NCBI GenBank assembly: GCA_040880285.1
Contig: JBBDIT010000052.1
Span: 1-64,000, forward strand
Direction: 5' to 3'
Length of the DNA: 64,000 nt
Source: JANQJA01 sp040880285
Lineage (GTDB): Bacteria > Pseudomonadota > Gammaproteobacteria > Pseudomonadales > Azotimanducaceae
Shown one piece after another: positions 25,617 to 34,089 of the stretch. Under the pieces are notes generated by a model that was not told the origin of the DNA, made no database searches, and saw nothing but the letters and a program-made list of their open reading frames with translations. The stretch's first letter is position 1. Each line of letters begins with the position of its first letter. A program made the position numbers and the translations under genes.

Positions 25617-25686
25617 GCTGAACTATTTTGGGCTGAACTATTTTGGGCTGAACTATATTGGGCTGAACTATATTGGGCTGAACTAT
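25617..25686. repeat. 15-bp tandem repeat spanning the rpoH stop codon
   Basis: Four complete units of gctgaactattttgg (two with one base changed to give tatattgg) and a fifth partial unit run without spacers from 25617 to 25686. Read in the rpoH direction, every unit contains TAG in the same frame as the gene's own stop, giving five in-frame amber codons at 25685, 25670, 25655, 25640 and 25625. The array fills almost all the space between the end of the gene and its terminator. Confidence 0.95.
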
Positions 25687-26576
25687 GCAGTAACTTCCAG
25701 ATATGGCTGCATCTTCTCAAACGCCTTTGCTTCAATCTGTCGAATCCGCTCCATGGAAACACCGTACTTCTCTGCAAGTTCTTTCAGGCCCGCTTTGGAA
25801 TCTGCTAACCAGCGGCTCTCGACAATGTCTCGTGAGCGCGGGTCAAGCGATTGCAAAGCCTCGGTGAGCCCGGAACTTTGAATATTTGAGATCTCGTCAT
25901 CCGCGGCAACCCATGCTGGATCTTCAACTTCTCCATGGGTCAGATACGTCGCGGGTCCAATGATGAAACCCTCATCATCGTCTTCGTCGGTGAGATCAAA
26001 ACTCTGGTCGAAATTGGACAGCCGCGACTCCATTTCCATCACTTCTTCCGGCTTGACACCCAGGTCGTCGGCGACCTTCCCTACTTCATTGGCATTGAAC
26101 CAACCCAAACGCTCCTTGGATTTGCGCAAATTGAAGAACAATTTACGCTGGGCCTTGGTCGTGGCAATTTTCACGATCTTCCAGTTTTTCAGGATATATT
26201 CATGAATCTCAGCCTTGATCCAGTGGACTGCAAAGGACACCAGACGCACACCGTGGCTCAAGTCGAACTTCTTCACGGATTTCATCAGGCCGATGTTACC
26301 CTGCTGGATCAGGTCTTCGAGGGGCAATCCGTAACCATTGTAACCACGCGCGACATAGACCACATAGCGCAGATGCGACATGACGATCTGACGCGCAGCA
26401 TCGAGGTCGTTATGATCCTGTAGCCGTCGAAACAGCGCAACCTCCTCTTCCCTGGTCAGGATCGGAATTTGCTGTACCGTGTCAAGATAGCTCTGCAGGC
26501 TACCCGCGTTCAGTACAGGCAGTTTTGCTTTATCAGAAGCTAATGCCGGTGATAATACGGGCGTGAGTGCTGTCAT
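25683..26576 (-). CDS. rpoH: RNA polymerase sigma-32 (heat-shock) factor
   Basis: This 297-residue protein is sigma-32. Region 2 includes ARGYNGYGLPLEDLIQQGNI and VRLVSFAVHWIKAEIHEYIL. The RpoH box, the feature that separates this factor from other sigma-70 relatives, reads QRKLFFNLRKSK. Region 4 ends with ELAEKYGVSMERIRQIEAKA, the -35-recognition helix. It directs transcription of heat-shock chaperones and proteases. An AGGGGAG lies 9-15 bases before the ATG, and a possible promoter (TTGAAT, 16 bases, TACATC at about 26680-26653 on the minus strand) precedes it. The stop is the first of five in-frame amber codons made by a tandem repeat, and the terminator lies about 85 bases further on. It stands alone, without ftsX beside it. 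Confidence 0.97.
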   Translation of the reverse strand: MTALTPVLSPALASDKAKLPVLNAGSLQSYLDTVQQIPILTREEEVALFRRLQDHNDLDAARQIVMSHLRYVVYVARGYNGYGLPLEDLIQQGNIGLMKSVKKFDLSHGVRLVSFAVHWIKAEIHEYILKNWKIVKIATTKAQRKLFFNLRKSKERLGWFNANEVGKVADDLGVKPEEVMEMESRLSNFDQSFDLTDEDDDEGFIIGPATYLTHGEVEDPAWVAADDEISNIQSSGLTEALQSLDPRSRDIVESRWLADSKAGLKELAEKYGVSMERIRQIEAKAFEKMQPYLEVTA

Positions 26577-26852
26577 GGTGTATAAATCTCCCCTTTTGGA
26601 AACTGGTATTTCATTACATCTGGTTAGAGTCGCCTGGCACGCACTGGTTCCTGATGTAGCGTCAGAATCTCTAAATTCAAGGGCTTAACTGATCTGGATC
26701 AACGAGTCGAGACGCCTGGCTACCGCCGCTGCACCCAATCCTCGCGGTAGCGCCCCAAATATCGGGTAAGCCTTTGATTTTCGTTAAATTGTTAGACAAC
26801 AGGCCGATCAGAATGTTGCACCGCAATAGTGCTATTTTTCCAGGCCCGGAAT

Positions 26853-27608
26853 CTACATCTGGCGGAAGCGGTGCGAATAGGTGTCACTGACTTTGAGGCG
26901 CTGATCCAGCCCCTTGAGTTGTAGGGTAAACCGTCCCCGAAAGTCACGTTTTGCCACGTCGATAAAGCGTACATTGACCAGAGTGCTGCGATGGACTCGC
27001 CAGAACTTGTCAGGATCGAGCCGGCCTTCGAGTTCCTTGATGGACTTTCGAATCAGGTACTCAGCCTCATGCGTCCTGACGGACGTATATTTCTGGTCCG
27101 CCTTGAAATAAACGACTTCATCAACCGGTATGATCCTGGTTTCGCCCTGGTTGCCTACTCGCACCCATCCCAAATAGGCGATTTCAACACCTCTGATCCC
27201 TTGCAGGGAGGCAAGCAAAGCGTCCAGGTCACCTGCCACAGCCGGCTGCGCTGTCAGTCGATCTACCGTCCGCTTGAGTCGAACCTCATCCACTGGCTTC
27301 AACAGATAATCCACTGCTGCTCGTTCAAACGCCGCGACAGCGAACTCATCGAACGCGGTTACGAATACAACCCGAGTCGACGCTGTCATGGCGGCGGCAA
27401 CTTCCAGTCCCGTCATAACGGGCATCTTGATGTCCAGGAATGCCACATCCGGCGCAAGGGTCTCAATCTGCGACAGGGCTTCTCTTCCGTTGCTGGCGAG
27501 TCCGACGACTTCAAGTTCGGGCCACACGACCCCAAGCTGCTTACAAAGGTAGTCTCGCAGGTGATTCTCGTCGTCGGCCACAACCGCGGTCAGGGATTTA
27601 TCCATCAA
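26853..27608 (-). CDS. LytTR-family response regulator
   Basis: The 251 residues comprise a receiver domain (1-120) and a LytTR DNA-binding domain (about 145-250). The phosphoacceptor aspartate is in VAFLDIKMPVMTG, the acidic pocket is in AVVADDENHLRDYL, and the switch lysine is in YLLKPVDEVRL. The LytTR half has the typical DEVVYFKADQKYTSVRTHEA and KFWRVHRSTLVNVRFI. It forms an operon with the upstream histidine kinase, overlapping it by 11 bases. Such AlgR/LytR-type pairs often control envelope, autolysis or metabolite uptake genes. The target genes are not evident here. Confidence 0.92.
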   Translation of the reverse strand: MMDKSLTAVVADDENHLRDYLCKQLGVVWPELEVVGLASNGREALSQIETLAPDVAFLDIKMPVMTGLEVAAAMTASTRVVFVTAFDEFAVAAFERAAVDYLLKPVDEVRLKRTVDRLTAQPAVAGDLDALLASLQGIRGVEIAYLGWVRVGNQGETRIIPVDEVVYFKADQKYTSVRTHEAEYLIRKSIKELEGRLDPDKFWRVHRSTLVNVRFIDVAKRDFRGRFTLQLKGLDQRLKVSDTYSHRFRQM

Positions 27609-28680
27609 CTTCGTCCTTGAGTGGAATTTCGAGACTGACTCTCAGGCCATGAGGTTCTACATCAGTGAAGGTTAACCCGGCGGCACCCTCGTACAATCGA
27701 TCTAGCCTTTCCTTGACGTTACTGATACCGAGCCCGGTGGCACGACCTGACTGGGCGATGCCAACGCCGGTGTCAGTCACTTCGATTTTCAGTAGGTCTC
27801 CTGAGCGATGCGCGCGAACCGTGATTACCCCACCTGTTTCTAACGGTTCAATCCCATGGACCACCGCATTTTCAACCAGTGGTTGCAGGATCAGCGGTGG
27901 AAACGAAACGCCGGATACATCCGGGTCAGCTTCAATATCATAGTGCAGGCGCTCTTCCATCCGAATTTGCATGATTGCCAGGTAATCAGACAACAACTCC
28001 AACTCATCTTGCAACCTGGTATTAGTACTCCGGCTCCGTTGCAGTGATGCACGCAGGAATTGCGTCAGATTGCGTAACATCGTCTCCGCTCGAGACGGGT
28101 CGACTGCAATCAGACTGACCACATTGGACAAGGTATTGAAAAGAAAATGAGGTTCTATCTGGGATTGGAGTAAGCGTAGCTGAGTTTCCACCAGTGTTTT
28201 TTCCGAACGGACCCGATCAAGCTCTTGCTCTCGTACCTGCTCCTGCAGTTCATTCATGGAGTAATAGGAATAAAAGACATAAGTCGCAATAAGCGCGATG
28301 ACTAGTGCAAACAGGGGTGAGCCACCAACCAGAATTTTATCGATCGCGATTCCTGTAAAAACCGCGCCCAGCAAGAGCCCGATCAGCACACCAAGCGGAA
28401 TCGTTACCAGCCAAACCAGGAATACGGAGAGTCCAGTGGTGCGGATCGCGACCATCGTAAAGGTGTGAGTCGAAAGACCAATGCACAGGGAGATTACCAG
28501 GGTTTCCAGAAAGCCTGACCCGCTCAACCCCCAGATGATGATCGCGATCGCTATACAAATCAGCACCGTAACCGAATAGGGTCGCAGGTACGCCATCACG
28601 CTGTCGGAGGTATTCGTATAAACCCCGGGGGTACGAAAAGGTGATATAGGCCGCTGCATCAATCTCGTCACCTCTGGCAA
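27598..28680 (-). CDS. LytS/YehU-type sensor histidine kinase
   Basis: This 360-residue membrane kinase belongs to the His_kinase (PF06580) type that pairs with LytTR regulators. About five hydrophobic segments lie between residues 30 and 150, followed by a short coiled coil (LQEQVREQELDRVRSEKT). The phosphoacceptor histidine is in LQSQIEPHFLFNTLSNVV. The ATPase has the N-box PPLILQPLVENAVVHGIE and the G-box VTDTGVGIA. No Cache, PAS or 5TM-LYT sensor domain is clear, so the signal is unknown, though the membrane part may sense it directly. The response regulator follows with an 11-base overlap. Confidence 0.9.
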   Translation of the reverse strand: MPEVTRLMQRPISPFRTPGVYTNTSDSVMAYLRPYSVTVLICIAIAIIIWGLSGSGFLETLVISLCIGLSTHTFTMVAIRTTGLSVFLVWLVTIPLGVLIGLLLGAVFTGIAIDKILVGGSPLFALVIALIATYVFYSYYSMNELQEQVREQELDRVRSEKTLVETQLRLLQSQIEPHFLFNTLSNVVSLIAVDPSRAETMLRNLTQFLRASLQRSRSTNTRLQDELELLSDYLAIMQIRMEERLHYDIEADPDVSGVSFPPLILQPLVENAVVHGIEPLETGGVITVRAHRSGDLLKIEVTDTGVGIAQSGRATGLGISNVKERLDRLYEGAAGLTFTDVEPHGLRVSLEIPLKDEVDG

Positions 28681-28791
28681 TTCAATTAGGCGTTAGTGTA
28701 GCGACCTTCCATCCCTGTTATGACCATCTTGCGACAAAGCCACGATGGTCGACCTGGACCCGACAGGGCCCAGACGGGCGGGAATATAAAA

Positions 28792-28905
28792 CTAGGTCAC
28801 AAACAACGCAAAAATGATCAGAAATGCGGTGAGGGCGGCAAACCCTGCCATGGTGAGCCCCAGTGTTTTAATGGTTCGTCGATCTTCTTCTTCGAATACT
28901 GCCAT
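28792..28905 (-). CDS. Small single-span membrane protein (37 aa)
   Basis: The frame runs from ATG 28905 to TAG 28792. GGAG ends 7 bases before the ATG (agataaaac spacer), a good ribosome-binding site. The protein has an acidic/basic head (MAVFEEEDRRTIKTLGL) and then one hydrophobic helix of about 20 residues ending in FALFVT. Codon use looks coding, and the head-then-helix architecture is typical of small inner-membrane proteins. It is on the same strand as the LytS-like kinase and lies about 110 bases before it, so it could be a leader gene of that operon or a regulator of the kinase. No family is recognised. Confidence 0.6.
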   Translation of the reverse strand: MAVFEEEDRRTIKTLGLTMAGFAALTAFLIIFALFVT

Positions 28906-29083
28906 GTTTTATCTCCGGCGCGATTAACGATGTAATCAAATTTACTGATTTGGCATTCCCGGTCAATGATAAACTGCAGGAGGTTTCCTGGCCAATCTAA
29001 ACAACATGCCAAAACGGTTTGAAGACCTCGACCAGGTCATGACGCCTCTGGCGAGAGATTCACAAAAACAGTAACCTGCAGCC

Positions 29084-29599
29084 ATGAATACGAACATACA
29101 GATGAAGGTCAAGGATATCGACTGGGATAGCTGGACGCCTGAGTTGGTCGCCACGCTCATGTTTGTGATGCGCAACAATGAGGTCCTGCTCATCCGGAAA
29201 AAACGCGGCATAGGCGCAGGCAAGATCAATGGTCCTGGTGGTCGCATCGAATTGGGTGAGACGCCGCTGGAATGCGCCGTAAGGGAAACCAAGGAAGAGT
29301 TGCACATTCGGCCCAAAAACGTACTGCCGGCCGGCGAATTATTCTTTCATGCCGAAGACGAGATGCCTCGTATTCACGCCTACCTGTTTATCGCGACCGA
29401 CTATGACGGTGAGCCGGTAGAGACGGACGAGGCGATACCTATCTGGACACCCATCGGCGACCTGCCATTTGATGAGATGTGGGAGGACGACCGCCTGTGG
29501 CTGCCGTCAGTGCTTGCCGGCAATACTGTCAGGGCCTGGTTTACATTTGTCGGTGAATCCCTGATCGACGATCTCGTCAGAATCTATCCAGCACATTGA
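29084..29599 (+). CDS. Nudix hydrolase, MutT/MTH1-like
   Basis: This 171-residue Nudix enzyme has a full Nudix box at about residues 55-77: GGRIELGETPLECAVRETKE, then EL. The glycine, the glutamates and the REXXEE core needed for metal-assisted pyrophosphate hydrolysis are all present. The substrate-side segments, a KRGIGAGKINGPGG lead-in and a Trp-rich WEDDRLWLPSVLAG near the C terminus, resemble MTH1/NUDT1 oxidised-purine-nucleotide pyrophosphatases more than coenzyme pyrophosphatases. A role in cleaning 8-oxo-dGTP or similar is likely but not proven. It lies 49 bases upstream of a duplicated-domain unknown gene, possibly in one transcript. Confidence 0.85.
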   Translation: MNTNIQMKVKDIDWDSWTPELVATLMFVMRNNEVLLIRKKRGIGAGKINGPGGRIELGETPLECAVRETKEELHIRPKNVLPAGELFFHAEDEMPRIHAYLFIATDYDGEPVETDEAIPIWTPIGDLPFDEMWEDDRLWLPSVLAGNTVRAWFTFVGESLIDDLVRIYPAH

Positions 29600-29648
29600 A
29601 TCGCCCAACGGTTTGGTGTTTCATTAACATGCCAGGGAGAGACTAGCC

Positions 29649-30098
29649 ATGTATGAAATTCCAAAGATCCGGGTTCCGATCATATTGCATCTGGTAAACG
29701 ATGAGGCGATCGCGGGAAAAATGTTTGTCACCGAGGATCTTGTATCACCGGGCGGCAATCCTGAAGTCGAGGATTACCTCAACGAGGACCCTGATTTTTT
29801 CTTTTCCTTTGAAAGTGATGCCGGCGCCTATCGACTTATCAGCAAGCATCAGGTTGTCTACATCGAGACCGAACAGGATGATACCGAGGCCAGGGAGCAA
29901 ACCCCGCTTGAGCCAAGGCCCCTGGTGGTTCACTTCACGAACCGTGCAACCATCTATGGCGTCGTGTTCCCGATCCTCGCCGAGGAGTCGCGAGTGTCAG
30001 ATATACTGAATCAGGATGATCCTTTTATAACATTGTATCGACAAGGCAAGAAGATCGTGCTCAACCGCGGCCAGGTAATCTACGTCAACGCCAATTAG
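29649..30098 (+). CDS. Unknown protein with two copies of a small beta domain
   Basis: The 149 residues fall into two similar halves. The first has RVPIILHLVNDEAIAGKMFV, then VEDYLNEDPDFFFSFES and ISKHQVVYIET. The second has PLVVHFTNRATIYGVVFPIL, then VSDILNQDDPFITLYRQG and LNRGQVIYVNAN. The shared plan (opening beta strand with an N/D turn, a DxLNxDDPFF hinge and a closing QVVYI/QVIYV strand) shows an internal duplication. DUF6812-like RNA-binding-type small beta folds come to mind but I cannot confirm a family. AGGGAGA lies 6-12 bases before the ATG. The function is unknown. Confidence 0.7.
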   Translation: MYEIPKIRVPIILHLVNDEAIAGKMFVTEDLVSPGGNPEVEDYLNEDPDFFFSFESDAGAYRLISKHQVVYIETEQDDTEAREQTPLEPRPLVVHFTNRATIYGVVFPILAEESRVSDILNQDDPFITLYRQGKKIVLNRGQVIYVNAN

Positions 30099-30847
30099 TC
30101 ACTGAAACCATCTATTGATGTAACAGGAACCATCCCGCCAAGCGCTATCCTGACTGCTTCTTGCGCATGCAGGCGAGTCGTATCAATGAGCGGTACCTGA
30201 ACATCCCCTGCCCGAAGCAAGAGTCCAATTTCAGTACAACCCATTATCACTGCACCTGCGCCTTCGGCCACCAGTTGACCAATGATTTCGACGTAACGCT
30301 GGCGGGCGCTTTCGCTTACTACACCAAGACACAGTTCATCATAGATGATCTGGTGAATATCCTTCTGCGCATATTCATCCGGCACGATCACATTAATCCC
30401 GAAGTTTCGTTCAAGGCGCCCCACATAAAAATCTTCTTGCATAGTAAATCGCGTACCCAGGAGTCCGACTTTGGTCCAACCGCCGTCTACCATTGCCCGA
30501 CCTGTTGAGTCGACGATATGAATCAAGGGAATCCCAAGCTTCTCTTCAATATCCGCAGCAATTTTGTGCATCGTGTTGGTACAAAGAACGATCAGGTCAG
30601 CGCCAGCAGTTTCGAGCCTTGTCGCATGATCACCAAGCAATTGCGCTGCCGCGTGCCAATCATTGGCGCGTTGCATGCGTTCAACTTCGTGAAAATCGAC
30701 ACTGGCCAATAGTATCCTGGCTGAGTGTAATCCACCCAGCTGCTCACCCACGGCCCGATTAATGTATTGATAATAGGAGACGGTGGATTCCCAGCTCATT
30801 CCGCCCAACAGGCCGATGGTCTTCATTACCGGTGCCGATATGGTCAT
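30095..30847 (-). CDS. Aspartate/glutamate racemase family protein
   Basis: This 250-residue protein is of the Asp/Glu racemase fold. It starts close to the family's KTIGLLGGMSWESTVSYYQ motif and contains two catalytic cysteines, in LIVLCTNTMHK and VIMGCTEIGLLL. Members such as YgeA/RacX interconvert amino-acid enantiomers for peptidoglycan or signalling D-amino acids. ATG 30847 was chosen over ATG 30826 and the open frame from 30886 because of a GAAG 8 bases upstream; the choice is weak. The gene overlaps the end of the unknown protein by 4 bases on the other strand, and its 5' side abuts a decayed sigma-factor gene. Confidence 0.85.
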   Translation of the reverse strand: MTISAPVMKTIGLLGGMSWESTVSYYQYINRAVGEQLGGLHSARILLASVDFHEVERMQRANDWHAAAQLLGDHATRLETAGADLIVLCTNTMHKIAADIEEKLGIPLIHIVDSTGRAMVDGGWTKVGLLGTRFTMQEDFYVGRLERNFGINVIVPDEYAQKDIHQIIYDELCLGVVSESARQRYVEIIGQLVAEGAGAVIMGCTEIGLLLRAGDVQVPLIDTTRLHAQEAVRIALGGMVPVTSIDGFSD

Positions 30848-30882
30848 ACGGGCTTCAGTTTGTCGAGATCCGATGGCAAAGA

Positions 30883-31240
30883 TCAATCCTCATTGTCGAT
30901 TACAATCCTGACCTGGTGTTCTGACAAAGGCGCGAACCGGCGAGTCGAAAGTTCACCTTGTGCCGCTTGTTCAGCCCGCTCCCGGTCTTGAGCGAACAGA
31001 TTCCGCGCGTCTTGCTCCCTGATCCTGCGATCTACTGAACGTGGCACCTGTGGTGCTGGTTCCCGGGCAGCATGATACCCAGCAGTTCTTGACCAGGTAA
31101 CCATATAAGGCACCTTTATAACGACTATATAACTCATCAAATGCCGCACTATCCTTGCGTGCATAGGCCATCATGAGCTGGTCATCAGACCGATCAGCCA
31201 GACGCGGGGTCACGGAATTCGCCGGTAATGCCAGCGCCAT
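30883..31240 (-). pseudogene. Remnant of an ECF sigma factor gene
   Basis: The first 50 or so codons from 31240 read as ECF sigma region 2: SDDQLMMAYARKDSAAFDEL, then YSRYKGALYGYLVKNC. After that cysteine the frame loses all sigma character and stops about 40 codons later. The overlapping +1 frame ends with ARNLFAQDRERAEQAAQGEL and a run up to HQVRIVIDNED at 30883. That tail is acidic and could be the C terminus of an anti-sigma or other envelope protein joined by a deletion. No region 4 is present. I read the locus as a decayed sigma/anti-sigma pair; a real small protein is a less likely alternative. Confidence 0.55.
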
Positions 31241-31400
31241 TGATTGTCCATAAATTCTGGCGGTTATTAGGAAAGTTAACGATCAATATCGTAAATCGGG
31301 TTACCTATTATCCTACTGGATACTGCGCCGTGGGCGCTAGTTGAGAACGGGTTCATGAATCGCTATTGTAGCCACCAATCACTCAATCAGAGGCATAGAC

Positions 31401-32171
31401 ATGGCCAATCTGCAAGTTCACCAGTTCCCGTGCCTTTCTGACAATTACGGCTACCTGATCCATGATCAGGATAATGACTTGACGGCGAGTATCGACACGC
31501 CAGAAGTATCTGCGATCAATCGTGCACTCAAGGACAAGGGCTGGACACTGACGCATATTCTCAATACGCACCATCACTTTGACCATGCTGGCGGCAACCT
31601 TGAACTCAAGGAACAATGGAACTGTACCATTGTCGGGGCCAGGAATGATGCCAAACGTATTCCGGGTATCGATATCCAGGTAGCGGACGGTGACACTTAC
31701 GATTTCGGCAATCACACTGCCAGGATCTTCGACGTTTCCGGCCATACCATTGGCCACATTGCCTATTATTTTGCGCAGGATAAGGCACTGTTTTGTGGGG
31801 ATGCGCTGTTTGCCCTCGGTTGTGGGCGGCTATTTGAAGGCACACCGGAACAAATGTGGAACAGCCTGCAAAAGCTGCTGGATTTACCGGACGAAACAGC
31901 CGTCTATTGTGCCCATGAGTACACCCAGGCCAATGCACGCTTTGCGGTGACCGTTGAACCACAGAACCAGGCGTTGCAGGCAAGAGCCAGGGAAATTGAT
32001 GAATTGCGCGCCAACGGCAAGCCGACAGTGCCATCTACCATTGGTCTTGAGAAAGCGACTAATCCATTCTTGCGACCCATGAGCACCGACTTGCAGGGGA
32101 CCATCGGGTTAACGGGTCACGACCTCACGGAAGTGTTTGCCGAGACCCGACGCCGAAAAGACAACTTCTAG
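31401..32171 (+). CDS. gloB: Hydroxyacylglutathione hydrolase (glyoxalase II)
   Basis: This 256-residue metallo-beta-lactamase-fold enzyme has the glyoxalase II metal motif THHHFDHAGG, further ligands in VSGHTIGHIAYYF and FCGDALFALGCGR, and YCAHEYTQANARFA. The C-terminal domain, which binds glutathione, ends in the conserved basic RRRKDNF. It completes methylglyoxal detoxification by hydrolysing S-lactoylglutathione to lactate and glutathione. AGAGG precedes the ATG by 7-8 bases. The length equals that of the usual bacterial GloB. It converges with the SulP gene, whose stop lies 12 bases away. Confidence 0.95.
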   Translation: MANLQVHQFPCLSDNYGYLIHDQDNDLTASIDTPEVSAINRALKDKGWTLTHILNTHHHFDHAGGNLELKEQWNCTIVGARNDAKRIPGIDIQVADGDTYDFGNHTARIFDVSGHTIGHIAYYFAQDKALFCGDALFALGCGRLFEGTPEQMWNSLQKLLDLPDETAVYCAHEYTQANARFAVTVEPQNQALQARAREIDELRANGKPTVPSTIGLEKATNPFLRPMSTDLQGTIGLTGHDLTEVFAETRRRKDNF

Positions 32172-32182
32172 GAAACCTCACG

Positions 32183-33904
32183 TCAAGTTTCGGCCAGTTC
32201 CCTCATGGCGATATCGGTAGTGAAAAATACCTTGCCCTTCATGCGCTCATAAAACGCGGTATCCTTGAGACGATCCATGACGGGCCCCTTTACTTCAGAC
32301 AGGTGCAAGGTGACCCCAACCTCTGACAAGCTATCGGACAAGAGTTCCAGCATTTCCAGTCCACTGGAATCGACAAAGTTAACAGCCGAGAAAATCAGCA
32401 AGACGTGTTCAATTTCCTCCGAGTCCGCTACATGATTGAGAATAAAGGTCTCAACGTATCTAGTATTGACAAAGTAGAGGCTTTCATCGATTCGGACAGC
32501 CAATACTTTCGGTGAAGTAGATACCTCATGTCGCAACACATTACGAAAGTGTTCACTACCCTGCCAGCGCCCAACGACAGCGATATGGGGCTTGCTGCTG
32601 GCTCGAATCAATAAAATAAACGAAATCACAATGCCGAACGTAATGCCTATCTTGACACCAAAGGCAAGCACAGCAATGAAGGTCAGCGAAAAGGTTACCG
32701 CATCAATGGTGTTAAAGCTGAATATCCTTTTAATGCCCGTCACGTCGATCAGCTGCACAGCGGACAACAGAATGATCGCTGCTAATACCGCTTTTGGCAG
32801 ATAAGAAATTGCCTGTGTGAACGTAACCAGAACCGTAACCACCAATGCGGCCGTGACAAGCGATGCAACCGGAGTGACAGCACCGCTTGATGAATTAACG
32901 ATAGTGCGGGCAAAGCTGCCAGATACAGGAAAACCGCCCGCAAGAGCCGAGCCCACATTTGACATTCCGAGGCCCACCAATTCCTGGTTCGGGTCGATCT
33001 TCTGGCGCTGTTTGCTTGCCACAGCAGTACCAACCGATGTTCCTTCCATAAAGATAAGCATGGCGAGCAACAATGCCGAGGGCAGCAGCGTGACAGTTTC
33101 AGATAGTGAAAGACCGACCCAGGCCAAGGATGGTAAGGAATCAGGAATAGTGCCAACCACTGCAACACCTTGCCCAGCCAGGCCAAATTTCCATACGACG
33201 AAGGTACCTATCACCACCACATACATGGGCGCTAACCTGACCGCTCCTTCTGCCCATTTTTCCGGCACACTCAATTTGCGCAAAATGGGACCAAGCCCCC
33301 ACCTGCAGGAAAACAACAGACCCAGCGCGCCAACAGAAATCAGTAGTGTAGTCAGGTTGAATGACTCTGAGGCTTCGCCCAGACGGACGATGACGAGATC
33401 CAGCGATGGTCCACCTGGCCCTGCTACACCGAGTAGTGGTGGTAACTGGTTTGCCATGATCAATAGTGCGGCACCGGTAACAAAGCCGGTGACCATGCCG
33501 TGACTCAAGAAGCTGATGACCGCGCCGAAGTTCAGGGCCCGAAGCGCCAACAGGACCAGTCCCGTCAACAACGTCAGTTTGACTGCAATCACCAGATACT
33601 GGGCGGTATATAGTTCTGCCTGGGCCGATACTGCCTCGAGGGTCATCATCGCGATGATGGCGGTCGGTCCTACTGCAAGCGTTCTACTGCTGCCGAATAC
33701 CGCGTAAGTTATAAGCCCCACTATGGCGGCGTACAAGCCTGCCTCCGCTGGCAATCCGGCGAGAAAGGCATAGGCGACCGCCTGCGGCAGGGTCAGGAAA
33801 AATACCACGATCCCTGCGCCAAGATCCGCCTGAAAGTAGGATACCTGGTAGCTTTTCGCCCAGGTCAACACCGGCAGGAATTCCTGGATGCGTAATCTCA
33901 ACAC
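32183..33904 (-). CDS. SulP/SLC26 family anion transporter with STAS domain
   Basis: This protein of about 573 residues has ten to fourteen hydrophobic helices, the SulP signature GIVVFFLTLPQAVAYAFLAG near the N terminus, and a cytosolic STAS domain at about residues 455-565 (IEHVLLIFSAVNFVDSSGLE). SulP proteins carry sulfate, bicarbonate or dicarboxylates. No carbonic anhydrase or sulfur genes adjoin it. The frame is open to an ATG at 33976, but GTG 33904, just before LRLRIQEFLPVLTW, gives a family-like N terminus; the start is uncertain. The spacer to the B12 riboswitch is divergent. Confidence 0.85.
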   Translation of the reverse strand: MLRLRIQEFLPVLTWAKSYQVSYFQADLGAGIVVFFLTLPQAVAYAFLAGLPAEAGLYAAIVGLITYAVFGSSRTLAVGPTAIIAMMTLEAVSAQAELYTAQYLVIAVKLTLLTGLVLLALRALNFGAVISFLSHGMVTGFVTGAALLIMANQLPPLLGVAGPGGPSLDLVIVRLGEASESFNLTTLLISVGALGLLFSCRWGLGPILRKLSVPEKWAEGAVRLAPMYVVVIGTFVVWKFGLAGQGVAVVGTIPDSLPSLAWVGLSLSETVTLLPSALLLAMLIFMEGTSVGTAVASKQRQKIDPNQELVGLGMSNVGSALAGGFPVSGSFARTIVNSSSGAVTPVASLVTAALVVTVLVTFTQAISYLPKAVLAAIILLSAVQLIDVTGIKRIFSFNTIDAVTFSLTFIAVLAFGVKIGITFGIVISFILLIRASSKPHIAVVGRWQGSEHFRNVLRHEVSTSPKVLAVRIDESLYFVNTRYVETFILNHVADSEEIEHVLLIFSAVNFVDSSGLEMLELLSDSLSEVGVTLHLSEVKGPVMDRLKDTAFYERMKGKVFFTTDIAMRELAET

Positions 33905-34048
33905 CGATTGCGTTTCCCAAGTACAATAATTTATTGAGGCCCGGCGACAGCTTATCACAAGCCGGACCCTATCCATGGCGGCACACCACTGGGGGCCCTG
34001 TCACAATCGCAAATGACGGGCCTTCATCTTGCGCTGACCATTTCTCAT

Positions 34049-34078
34049 TTGACCTGCACGCCCATCAGCGCCTAAGAT
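34049..34078 (+). promoter_or_regulatory. Putative promoter of btuB
   Basis: A -35-like TTGACC at 34049-34054 and a -10-like TAAGAT at 34073-34078 are separated by 18 bases. The predicted start of transcription is near 34085, a few bases before the cobalamin aptamer. The spacing and position make this the best promoter candidate for the riboswitch transcript. Confidence 0.5.
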
Positions 34079-34089
34079 ACGCGCCACTT

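Noticed and set aside
25617..25686. CRISPR array
   Set aside because: The units are 15 bases long, contiguous and without spacers, and no cas gene is near.
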